Translations under genes and position numbers: made by a program
Shown: one piece after another, positions 13,335 through 23,602 of the stretch
Layout of the letters: each line of letters opens with the position of its first letter
Position numbering within the stretch: position 1 is the first letter of the stretch
Origin: Epiperipatus broadwayi
Lineage: Eukaryota > Onychophora > Udeonychophora > Euonychophora > Peripatidae
Reading direction: 5' to 3'
Assembly (NCBI GenBank): GCA_028023455.1
Contig: JAQFVV010012405.1
Coordinates: forward strand, 12,920,031 to 12,984,030
DNA length: 64,000 nucleotides
Notes under the pieces: generated by a model
Seen by the model: only the letters and a program-made list of their open reading frames with translations
What the model was told of the DNA's origin: nothing
Databases searched by the model: none

Positions 13335-13859
13335 AAAAAAATCGAAAAGTATAGAATTTTTTTTTTTTACTAATTTTTTATTTTATGCACTTTTTAAAAA
13401 AATTACTAGTGTTGGGGGGAGGGGGTAGTATATACAACCATTGTTGACTTAGAAGATTAAAAATTCTATATAGCATTTTGATATATATATATTTATGAGA
13501 ATAGCCTCTATGAAGCAATAGACTATAAATCATTTATAACAAAATATACATTTAATTATATAAGTAAGGCAAGTTTAGCTATATTCAGTTTTTAAAAAAA
13601 TAATTTATGGTTATTATTGTGATTACATAATAAGATGTCACCCAAATTGTATACATTGCACATAAAATTTACTTCATTATATTTTAATCTTTTATTGATA
13701 TGTTGTTGTTTTTTTATATTCTTTTGAAATTTTATTTTGATGGAAATTTTTATTGTTCACAAAAGTTTTCTTAGTAACAAATTATATTATTTTTACTACT
13801 GATTAGTTTGTGCTTTCATATTAACCAGAAATATAATCTACATTTTTGTTAAATATTTA

Positions 13860-14222
13860 CAGTTAAATATCAGCCTTTCACACTAACTGTGCATACGCTT
13901 TGCGAGTGTTAATAATAAATGAATACTTTTTCACCAATACAAGATATAATATTTATGCAGGAATAAAAGGAATCTCTTATTCCTACGACTCAAATGCTTA
14001 TATATGAGCAAATCTGAAGTACTGGCAAAGAAAGCGTGATGATGGAACAGTCACTTTAAATTACTATATATAATGTCTGAATGAATGACGTCGGTGAAAT
14101 TATCTAGAATTCCTTTTATTCCTGCATAAATACTATATCTTGTATTGGTGAGAAAGTATTCATTTATTATTAACACTCGCAAAGCGTATGCACAGTTAAC
14201 GTGAAAGGGTGATATTTAACTG
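13860..14222. mobile_element. 363-bp MITE with ~113-bp TIRs, TA target
   Basis: The two ends are long, near-perfect inverted repeats, starting CAGTTAAATATCA and ending TGATATTTAACTG. They run through a shared ACACTCGCAAAGCGTATGCA block to the inner GGAATAAAAGGAAT / ATTCCTTTTATTCC. Flanking dinucleotides are TA (13858-13859 and 14223-14224). The centre (~135 bp) is unique and non-coding. A TA target and long TIRs fit a non-autonomous Tc1/mariner-like element. Arms differ at only a few positions, so it is fairly young. Confidence 0.85.
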
Positions 14223-14234
14223 TAATACAATTGT

Positions 14235-14416
14235 TTACATACGCTATATAAAATAAATGCTTAGTTAAATATTTAAAAATAAATTAAATGAATATAGAGA
14301 TATTTTAACAATTGATTATTTTTGATTACATACGCTATATAAAATAAATGCTTAGTCAAATATTTAAAAATAAATTGAATGAATATAGAGATATTTTAAC
14401 AATTGATTATTTTTGA
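14235..14416. repeat. 91-bp tandem duplication
   Basis: Two adjacent copies (14235-14325 and 14326-14416), starting TTACATACGCTATATAAAAT, with very few differences (GTTAAATA vs GTCAAATA; ATTAAATG vs ATTGAATG). It lies just downstream of the 363-bp MITE. Confidence 0.9.
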
Positions 14417-14419
14417 GAT

Positions 14420-15200
14420 TTATATCAGTTTATCTTTCAAAAGGAAATTTTATTCACAAATCATTTACAAAAAGAAGGACATTTACATATCAATCTCAAA
14501 GGAGACCAATCAACAAAATCAGAGGTTACGCTTGTACATATATACAAAAAACAACTAATATCATATCAATTACATTAAGACATTAGTTATCACCAGAAAT
14601 TGAAGACGTAATATAACTTCCCATTCCAGAAATCATAGTAGTCGCCCATTTACATTAATCTGATCATGTATATCACATATATGATGGTGTTAGTCAATTC
14701 AAACACATATAAGTTTGTTTAATTTATGAACATGTGGACAATGATTAAAACCATATTTGGCCATTTAGTCTATAGAGTTTTATCTTATCAAGTGAAGAAC
14801 ATTTCCAATGTTTCTGTGTGAATTAATTTAACATTTTAAATATCGAGAGATTAATCATTATGAATCATATATGAAAACCATACACTTTACTTATAGAACA
14901 TGAGGTTAGCAAATCCAATATAGGGATTACATTGATAAAAATTACTTAAAAGCAGGTTTTCATAAAATACATAAAACTGAAAATTATATGAAATATATCA
15001 TAGATTCTTTACAGTAAACAAATCAGTTACCATTAAGCATTGTTAAAGCAGTCTTAATATATTTATTGGGTCATTGATTAAAACTGATCCATTAATCAAA
15101 TGAAAGCCCTTTCCTATTATTCATCAATTAGGTGGGTAACTTTATAATGGCATTTTATAAAGTTTATCTAGAATGTTTTAGGTAAATGGTTCATTAAATT
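14420..15200. other. AT-rich stretch, possibly LINE 3' UTR
   Basis: It has no gene. It lies just 3' (in the minus sense) of the LINE at 15.2-19.3 kb and may include its 3' UTR; I could not find the terminal A-tail (a T-run on this strand) that would mark the end. Confidence 0.3.
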
Positions 15201-15203
15201 TTC

Positions 15204-15664
15204 TCAGTATTTGTGGATTTATAACTTTATATTCTTTTCATCATCGGTACTACACTTTGTTTTAGGTTTATTAGGGACCAGGTCTGGTTGAACATCCAAT
15301 TCTGAGAAAATTTTTGGTCTGATTCTTTAATTTCTTTTAGTAAGTGTAAAGACATTTTCATCATGTCATATTCTGCTCCACTTTCGAAGATAGTCTTATT
15401 TCTCAATGACCAAATGGAAAAATTTATTTATCTCAGTATTTGTGGATTTATAACTTTATATTCTTTTCATCATCGGTACTACACTTTGTTTTAGGTTTAT
15501 TAGGGACCAGGTCTGGTTGAACATCCAATTCTGAGAAAATTTTTGGTCTGATTCTTTAATTTCTTTTAGTAAGTGTAAAGACATTTTCATCATGTCATAT
15601 TCTGCTCCACTTTCGAAGATAGTCTTATTTCTCAATGACCAAATGGAAAAATTTATTTATGTTA
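15204..15664 (-). repeat. 229-bp tandem duplication inside LINE 3' end
   Basis: The segment beginning CTCAGTATTTGTGGATT occurs at about 15204-15432 and again at about 15433-15664, offset by 229 bases, with essentially identical sequence. On the minus strand the 15433-15664 copy carries the last ~60 codons of LINE ORF2 up to a TAA near 15458. The 15204-15432 copy repeats the same end in what would be 3' UTR. The near identity means the duplication is younger than the LINE's other damage. Confidence 0.9.
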
Positions 15665-16495
15665 CCAATCTTATGACCCCAAAATGTCCACTCTTGAAGG
15701 CCTTAGTCAAATTTACACAAGCTGATTCTTTGTTTTTAATGAGAGATTTAAAAGTTTCTTATGCTATTCCAAATTTGACACTCCTCCAATATATGTGCCA
15801 TTGTCTCATCACTATGCCTACATAGTGCGCATATAGGGTCCAGATAATAATTCCTTTTACTATGTAGGAAGTCATCAGTAGGCAAGGCCCCAAGGTTAAC
15901 CTTGATTAAAAAATCAACAAACCTCGGTTCCAATTTTAGACATTTGGTCAACTTGGAGAACCTCGATATTCCAATCGAAAGAATATTGTCAATTTTAGTT
16001 TCTTCCGGATTCACAAAATCATATGTGTTCCAGTAGTTTAGTTTGTTATTAAACATTGTTCCTGGCTTCTTCATTTTTAGATGGTCAAACACTATAGAGA
16101 TTTGCTTTTGAATCCAAAGCCTTCCACTTTTGGGAGGTGGCCTATCAGTAGGAGTTATTTATTCTGGGAATATTGGCCCTTCCATATCTGGGTTTTTCAT
16201 AAATAATCTGGTGTACATTATGAAAACACTGTATTTATAAGATTTTGACTGAGTGTCCTATGTCGTTCATCTGTTTAGGTTTCTGTAGGAGGCGCAGGCT
16301 GATGACAGGAGCTTCCCCCCCCCCACACAGCTTCCTACATTGGGTTTCAACATTCCTTATAAAGGCTTTCGTCGGTGAGAAGCCCGCAAGGAAGTATGTA
16401 ATCTTGGGGAGCATGATAGCATTCATCAGCGCAATTTTCCCGAACAAAGACAAATCCCGAACAAACACAAATCTTCTCCAAAGATCCAATAAATT
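15458..16495 (-). pseudogene. LINE ORF2 C-terminal region with CCHC knuckle
   Basis: This follows the RT domain. An early piece (16235-16489) contains RDLSLFGKIALMNAIMLPKI, the post-RT 'thumb' signature common to LINE polymerases. A later piece (15748-16092) contains the knuckle CALC-(8)-H-(4)-C. Further on, NFSIWSLRNKTIF and a lysine-rich helix lead to a stop near 15458. Frames change between 16235 and 16092 and again before 15748. The fragment at 26 kb shows the same order (knuckle, then AIWTVRCMKYF), which supports a family-specific C-terminal domain. Confidence 0.85.
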
Positions 16496-17440
16496 TTGTT
16501 ATCTTAATCATTTTCAATATCCTTCCTCATTTTAGATGGGCGGGACGCTAGATGAAAACCCAGGAACTTCTGAAGTGGAGCCTTAAATATGCCGGGAATT
16601 TGCTTGCCAGTCATAATCGACCAGATTGCCGATTTCTCCTTGTTGACTCTTAGACCAAATTCACATTCGAATTGGTCCAAGAGCTCCTTTAGTCCAGAAA
16701 GCTCTTCCTGCGAAGCAAGAAAAACCACCACATCATCCATATAGGAGACATGATGGACCCTCTCTCTTAGCAAAGGTATGGCTATCCTAAGAGATGTCTC
16801 GATGCTTAGCAGGAGGGGATTCACATAGGCAGTGAAAAGGAGCTGAGCACACTCAGAGGAAACCCCTGAGGAATAGAAACAGCAGGCTTAAATCCTGGGG
16901 ACACCCATCCAGAGACAAAAACACCTTATTATAGAGGAGGTTCTCTATCATCTGGAGGTAGGCAGCTGGTACTTTGAGTCCCTCCAGGATCTTCATAAGT
17001 GCGTCAACTCGAACGCAATCAAAAGCAGCAGCAAAATTGAGCTGAACTGCGATTGGCTGTGACATCATGCGAATGTGGTCTATCAATAGATGAAATTGGC
17101 TCACAGCATCAGCCGTCGAGCTCTTTTTTGGCAAACTGGCAATTAGACAGCTGATCAATTATAATGTCTTGTATGTCGTTTTTAATTAGGGCCTCAACTG
17201 TCTTTACCAGTAGAGAGATCATTGATATTGGCCTGAGATTCCCCAGGTTTTGAGGGCCTTCTAGTTTCTTAACCAGAGGAACCATGGTAATTGGGTTGAT
17301 CCCTGGAAGTTCCTGGCATCCGTCAGCCAAAAGATCTGCCATCCTTTTAATGATTGGTGCTGAGAAAGCACTTAAATAAAGCAGGAGGAATTTTGGGATT
17401 CCATGCAAGCCAGGATGTGTTTTGTCTGGCATCATCTTTA
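16496..17440 (-). pseudogene. LINE reverse transcriptase domain
   Basis: Recognisable RT motifs: NLRPISMISLL followed by VKTVEALI (blocks 1-2) near 17190-17250; AVQLNFAAAFDCVRVDALM (block A) near 17000-17050; and VSYMDDVVVF followed by GLRVNKEKS (blocks C-D) near 16640-16740. In block A the residue before F, normally the first catalytic Asp (LDF), reads Asn (LNF). The YMDD box is intact. The domain is broken across three frames (17109-17435, 16853-17158, 16504-16824). In a live LINE this enzyme copies the element RNA into DNA at the nicked target. Confidence 0.9.
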
Positions 17441-17445
17441 ATTTA

Positions 17446-17989
17446 TCAATAATTCTTTTTTTCTGTGATTTTGTGGCTTGAATTTTTAATTAAATTAAAT
17501 TCTCTTCTTTCAATCATGATTCCACCTAGCTTAAACTTTTCAACATAATGGTCACATATCTTGGCCAACATGGAAGATCCTCCGTATAGGTTGCCATCTA
17601 TCTCAATCACTCTGGGTGCCTTGGCCTTTCTGCCAGCTCCAAGGGCACACCTAAGATAGCCCCTGTACCAGCAGTGCTGATGATATATAAATTGTCGCAA
17701 TCTCTTTATAGAAAGATATTCAGCAACTTCCTCCTGCTTACTTTTGTATTTCAGTTTTAAGTCTATGATAGATTCGACATTCTGTGCTTCACTGGGCAAG
17801 TTTATTAGTTTTGTTGCAATCTTATCTAATTCGGATAATAACCGAATAGGGCCCCGGGCTTTTGAGGTGCATTTAGTAATCAATTTCCCAAGAATTTCAG
17901 TAAATTGCATCCATGCATAATATGGATGAAGATTATTCAAATCAACTTCTTTGAACAGATGAAGATTATTCAAATCAACTTCTTTGAAC
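17446..17989 (-). pseudogene. LINE linker between endonuclease and RT
   Basis: A 181-codon frame, basic and helical, without catalytic motifs. It contains KCTSKARGP and RQFIYHQHCWYRGYLRCALG, resembling the region between endonuclease and RT in LINE ORF2. Near its N-terminus a short block (HLFKEVDLNNLH) is present twice, a 30-base tandem duplication at 17930-17990. It overlaps the end of the endonuclease frame by a few bases in another phase, i.e. a frameshift. Confidence 0.75.
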
Positions 17990-18722
17990 AATATATGTCT
18001 CAGATACTAGTTGAATGCTGATATTTGTTCGGGTTAACATTTTTATAGTTCTGGGGAGCTCCTGTGCTGAGTCATTAGAGTTATTGAACTGAAAATCACG
18101 TTCAATTGAAAAGCGGTCTGAAAATGTAATTGGTCGCAGTTGCGCCTTCAGGGATTTAAAAATTTCCGGGAAGACAAATAGCAAATCAATCAGTGTTTTT
18201 GTCTTTTTATTGTAGATGGAGAAGGCCCCATCTGGAAACAGTGATCGACAGCTCATCAATTTCTGATTTATCAATCGTACATATCTATATTGAAAATTGT
18301 CATATGTTAAGTTACAATCCCCAATAATTAATGTGGGAAGGGGATTAGTCCTCAGTGCTATGTTTATATTCTGTATAATTTTGTGTATGATTTCAGGTTT
18401 TCTAGGAAGATAAAGGTTAATTAGGTTAAAAGTATAATTTTTAAATTTGATAATTGCAATCAAGCAGTTATTGTCAATTTTGATGATTTTAAAAAAGGTG
18501 ATAGGGAGTTTTTATTTATTACAATAGCAACCCCTCCTGCAGCCGTATTTGAATAGGAATAACCCACAGGTATTTATTTTATTAATAATGTGTTGATCAG
18601 TTTTGTTATGTATCTTTGTCTCCCCAAGACATAATATATCAGGGCTACGAACGCAGAACCATCATTCCAAAGTAAAGGCCCTTGCCCGTGAATTCAAGCC
18701 CCTAATATTCATTGAGCAATTT
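17975..18722 (-). pseudogene. LINE AP-endonuclease domain
   Basis: The N-terminal part, in broken frames near 18600-18720, reads NI-RGLN and PDILCLGETK, the usual first blocks of APE endonucleases (GETK where most have QET). The open piece 17975-18463 has LIIGDCNLTYDN (family G-D-x-N) and, at the C-terminal end, TFSDRFSIE in place of the family's S-D-H; the catalytic His is replaced by Arg. The enzyme normally nicks target DNA to prime reverse transcription. The His loss plus frameshifts make this copy non-functional. Confidence 0.85.
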
Positions 18723-19290
18723 TAATCATCTCACAGTTGGATTAAGAAAATCAGAGCATGCTTCGAGCTCTTCATCAGTTTCATTCTTCTTTTGATAGTG
18801 CTCATTTAGCTTCATAGCAAGTTTCGACAACTGTGGTATTACTTCTTGATCACTGATTTTAAGAGATTTAATTGTTTCATTTTTAACTTCTAAATTCTCT
18901 TTGTCACTATATGCGACAATGGTCTCTATGTTGTCGTTCATCTGGAATGGGCTCAATCAGCGGTTCATTTAGAGAAGAATTTAATCTTGTTTTCTTAATT
19001 AATTGAGGTAATGAGTCTAATTCTTGATCTGATAAATCCAATAAATTCACTGTGTGTACACTTTCACAGTCTGAATTTACTCTTGATTGAGGAGAGACTG
19101 AAGCTTTTGTTCTCGGTCTTTTTTTCCTTCTACACTGCACTCTTCTTTCATTTTTTGTTTCTTACTCCTCTTGTGCTGAGGTCTCTGCATACCATGGACT
19201 AGGCTCTCCCATGGATAATGCAATGTCTTCATTTAAAGACTGTTTTTTGAGAGTATCAGATTGTGATGAATCACAATAGAATAGGTTTAT
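18723..19290 (-). pseudogene. LINE ORF1-like region
   Basis: Two overlapping pieces in different frames (18907-19140 and 18726-18956) plus an upstream piece to about 19290. The first is basic then acidic (RRKKRPRTK..., then LLDLSDQELDSLPQLIKK). The second is rich in Lys/Glu/Asn and looks helical (LSKLAMKLNEHYQKKNETDEELE). No RNA-binding or zinc motif is visible. It is called ORF1 only from its position upstream of the endonuclease. Confidence 0.55.
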
Positions 19291-19299
19291 TTGAAAACT

Positions 19300-22200
19300 G
19301 TTTTTTTACTTTCATAATTCTTGAATCAATTTATTTTATGTACTATGTATATATGTGATGTGTGTTGTTGGTTGTTTTTTTTTTTTATTATATATATTTT
19401 ATTGTTTATATAATACTATAAAATTTGTTTAATTAGATGTCAGAGAGCGGGCATGCTTATTTTATTTGTTTAAAGTAAGTTTTAGTTTAAATGAAAAGAA
19501 ACTAAGGAAGAACTTGAATTTAATAAGGCTAAAAAATTATTTAATAAATTTCATAATTATTTATTAATTTGTTGTTGTATTAAGCTTGTATTTTGTAGCA
19601 TTAAAATTCTCTGAAAAATGGTAGGAAAAATTATCTAGATTTGTTGATTTAAGATCATTTTTATAATGTATTGATATGACTTATTGTGCTTATGAAAATT
19701 ATTGCTTCTTCATCATTATATTTTGCAATTTTCTGTAATTTTCATTCAAACTAGTATAAAAATATTATTGGGTCTGTGCTATGAATAGTAATTTTATTTA
19801 TTCTTTCCATTGATAGACTTTTTTTTCTAGTTTTAAAAATAATTTTTGGTGATTTTATTAATTTAGTTGTTGTTTTTAAGACTTTTTTTTTCTCTTCTGT
19901 TTCATAATTGTTTTTTTAATAGAAACTTTTAATAAAGAAGACTGGCATATACTGTTAATATCTTCTTTTTTTTTTTTTTGGTATAATCTTTCTAATGTGT
20001 TAAAAGTTGTTTATTTTCTTTTTTGTTTTTAACTACAAGTTTTGATGATTTAAATTGCTTTTTGTAAATTAAGATTTTTTCATCCATCTCGTAATAAAAG
20101 GAAAACAATTAATTTTATAAAAAAAAAATTTTCTCTAATAAATTTGTCTATAACTTGTACAGTCTCCATAATTTAATTTCAGTTATTTCTAGGGGAGCCT
20201 ATGCACTATCCATATATATAAATTTGTGTCTACATGGAAACTCCGGAAATAATACCAGGAATTATATATATACCTACAATATAAGTACATAATATTTATT
20301 TGCACTTTGATCAGATTACTTTAAAAATAACTATCAAAAGTTATTTTTTAAAATTATTTTGAATAAAAAGTTTGCTTGATCTAATATTTTTAAATATATA
20401 TTTTTGCTAAGTAAGTGTCATAATTTTATGTGGAATATAATGGAACTGCTACTAAAAATACAAATTTAAATTGTCTATTAAAATCTGAATAATATAAAAT
20501 TAAAAAAAAAGAATTTTAACCTTCAAATGTTTTCTTATTATCCTTTAAACCATTCAAGCATTTCATTTGCTTCACTAGGAATAGCCATTGTTGTTTTGTT
20601 TTTTTAATGAAATAATAATTACTCTTCATTGCATCTTGATTTCTCAAAAAAAATTCTATTCTAAGCTTAAATTTAGAAAGTGGAAGTGATCTGAAGTCTA
20701 AATTTATTAACTTTGCAAATAAATAAAAATGTGTTAGACAAAAATTAGTAGACACTAGGAAAGATTCATTTTGCTTGGAGACAAAAATATATTACTAGTG
20801 AAATTAAGTTTTTCTTTCATCTATTTTTAAAACTGTGGAAAACATACATTCAAATAATGAAAGCATTTTTCAAAATATTAAAAACCAACTATCAATTATT
20901 AAAATATTAACATAAAATGGTAAAGTTTTTTTTGCCAAAGCAGTTGATATAAAGTAATTTATTGTTGATAATTTCTGATACTACTATTACAAGAAAATAA
21001 AGTCTGGATGCAAACACAAATATAGACTAAAAAATTTTTAATTATTTTACAAATAATAATAATCAAATAAAGAATTAGACCTTAAATGATTTACAATTTA
21101 TTCAAAGAAAAATGTTGCTCATTTGTAGTAAGGACTTTGCACTCCGTTGAAAAAGCTTTAACTCCATTTTATGTTTGAAGTGTTCATTTGTTAGATAGGA
21201 ATCTGTGGAATAGAACTAAGTAAAATTTGAATTTTTTGAAAACTGATAATATAATTTTTAATATCTTTTTTAATTATTTTTTCTGCCATTAAAAATTGCA
21301 TTGGGATAAATGAATTCGGTAACAAACACTGAAATTTAAGCTTGCATAGAAAATGGTTGACTGCTTAATAATAAATATTTTAATTTCATTTGCTTATAAG
21401 TGCCAGATTATCAGTAGTCAGCATACATTTATTTTACATTAAATTGTGTTAGGATGAAATGTAATGAAATAATATCAGCAAATATTAGATAATATCTATC
21501 ATAGCTGAGGTTTTTTTTTACATTTATTTATGTTTCAACAATTTATGCATGTAAGTTTTACTGTTATTTATTTGTATATTCACATCTACTTATGCAAATG
21601 TATTATGGATTTAAAAAGCTTTATAGAAACTCCCCTCTCGGAGCTCCAAAGTTTTTGGAATTCTGAGATAAACTTCACTGATAATCATTTTTATCTAATT
21701 ATTTTATTACATTTATTTATGTGTATATATATATATATATTATCTTTTCTGTACATATATAAATACCTATTTGCTTGCGTATGTGCATGTACATGTGTTT
21801 GACTATTTAAGTTTTATTGATTAAGTGTAAATTAAATTTTATAAAGAAGGGTTTTTTCTGGAAGAGGAGAAAAAATTCATTGCATATATATAATATTAAA
21901 TCTTTTTATTTTATTTGCAATCCATTTAGCAAATTAATAAAAGAAAAAAAAGGCAAAAATTATCATTTTTAAGGATCGGTTTAGCAATAATCCCAAGACC
22001 TTTATCATATGTGTAGTATTTTTTTTTATTCACCACCGATCGCTATGCTTAATGGATGTGAAAAAAATAAAAGTGGGAAACAAAAAAGAATTTGCTAATC
22101 ATGAGATTTGATTTTTTTTTTTGGTGAGTCTGAGCCCATTAAGTACTTATTCTAAGATGATAATGACTTAAAATTTTTCAATTTAGGAATAAGAGGAGGA

Positions 22201-23420
22201 GAAAAGCACAAACAAAAACTATAAAGGACAGATTTTATAAGATTTTATCCAAGTCTAAATTTAAATTTACTTAGTCTTCTTAATTTCTCAAACTATTTTC
22301 AGGATTTTATTTTGATAATTGTGTTGTAAATAAGAATAACATTTATTGTTTGTATTCCCTCAACTCATTCAAACGCACACGCTGTACGTAAATCAAATTG
22401 ATTTTTTTTTTTTATTTAAGAAAAATTATTCATTAATTAAAGTAACGATTTGTCTTTTATGTGCTTGTTTTTATTTATGTACTTATAATTAGTAATTAAA
22501 ACAAAAATAATTGAATGGCTTTATTAGTCGGGAGTTCATGAGTTGGACGCGATCCGTGGACTTTTAAATTCCAGGATCTGCCATTGTACCAAATGACGCA
22601 GAGCAAAAAAAATTTGACGAGGATACAAATTCAAGCGGGCTGAATCCAATAAATTAGCAGCCCATAGTCTTAATCACTGTCAAATAGTCAAATATATCGT
22701 GCCACTATAATTTACCCTGCTTTTAGGATAGATTATTAATTAAATTTATTGCCTATTGTACTTATTATGAATATAGCTTTAACATAATTCTTAATAATTT
22801 TAATTAAACAAAATGAAGCGATTATTTAAGGAATATTACTTAAAAACATGAATTAAAAAATATATAATTTTTTTTTGTGTGTTCTCTGTATGTGTGAATG
22901 AACTCAAGTTCATAAGTTATTTGATCATTTGAAGTGACAAGCTTGACATAGCAGTCTATGGGCATTGAGTTTCAGCGTCTAATATTCCACCATTGCATTA
23001 AACTATGCACAGTACTGTATAATATTAACAAAATTAAATGATAGTTTATTATATTGCTTTTAAAAAAAAGTTTAATTGAAGACAAAATATATGTATTGCC
23101 TACCTTTGTTTACGATAGTCAATTGCTTTATCATCATTTAAAAATACTTTTCTCAAGATAAATGTGTTTTATATTTTATCTCCTAATGCTGAAGGGAGGG
23201 GGGGTAAGTAAAATTTCATTAATTCCTTCTCAGTGATAAATATAGCTATCTAACTTTTTGACCAAATTATCTTGTCAATACTGAATATATCTTTTACTTT
23301 TTTGTCATTTTATACTGCAACAATTATACACTTTAAAGATAGAACACATTGATTCAGTTTTTGTAGCAATTCAATTTTATTTGTAAATTGTTAAAATAAA
23401 TATTTCTTTTTTGCTTCATC
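19300..23420. other. AT-rich non-coding stretch
   Basis: No recognisable gene. A 79-codon minus-strand frame at 20516-20755 is open but has no motif. A TA-repeat run lies near 21726-21740. A slightly less AT-rich patch near 22520-22690 is unassigned. Confidence 0.35.
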
Positions 23421-23425
23421 TGCAG

Positions 23426-23491
23426 TGTAGTACTGATTTTAGATTTCTATTAGCATGCATTCATTTGCAGCAATTATGGCAATATATTAAT
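23426..23491 (+). CDS. Candidate internal exon of an unidentified gene
   Basis: A strong acceptor (a pyrimidine tract ending CTTCATCTGCAG, 23413-23425) and a strong donor (AAT|GTAAGT at 23491/23492) enclose 66 bases. One frame is open throughout, in phase 0 at both ends: 22 codons from CSTDFRFLLAC to LQQLWQYIN. The other two frames contain stops. The peptide looks like an amphipathic helix from an alpha-helical (HEAT/ARM-like) protein, but I do not recognise it. No partner exon was found nearby. The gene, if real, is on the same strand as KRTCAP2. Confidence 0.35.
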
Positions 23492-23602
23492 GTAAGTGGT
23501 GCATATTTTGTATATTGTGATGCTAAAATAAAAATACTCTGATAGTAGAAGTTGCAAAATTATAGAACTAGATTAATAGTATTCTATCTATATATATATG
23601 TA

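Larger units (their letters stand above)
15204..19290 (-). mobile_element. APE-type non-LTR retrotransposon (LINE), inactivated
   Basis: On the minus strand, from high to low coordinates, one sees an ORF1-like segment, an AP-endonuclease domain, a linker, a reverse transcriptase with a YMDD box, a connection region and a C-terminal CX2CX8HX4C zinc knuckle. This is the classic order of APE-type LINEs. Numerous frameshifts split it into eight or so open pieces, and at least two catalytic residues are lost, so it is dead. Its G+C is visibly higher than the flanks, typical of a transposon from a less AT-biased past. The exact ends were not found. A related fragment is at 26168-27060. The C-terminal CCHC is reminiscent of L1/Tx1-like elements, but I do not assign a clade. 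Confidence 0.9.

Noticed and set aside
15592-15825. 77-codon + strand open frame
   Set aside because: Antisense to the LINE ORF2 C-terminus (minus strand).
16245-16535. 96-codon + strand open frame
   Set aside because: Antisense to the LINE post-RT region.
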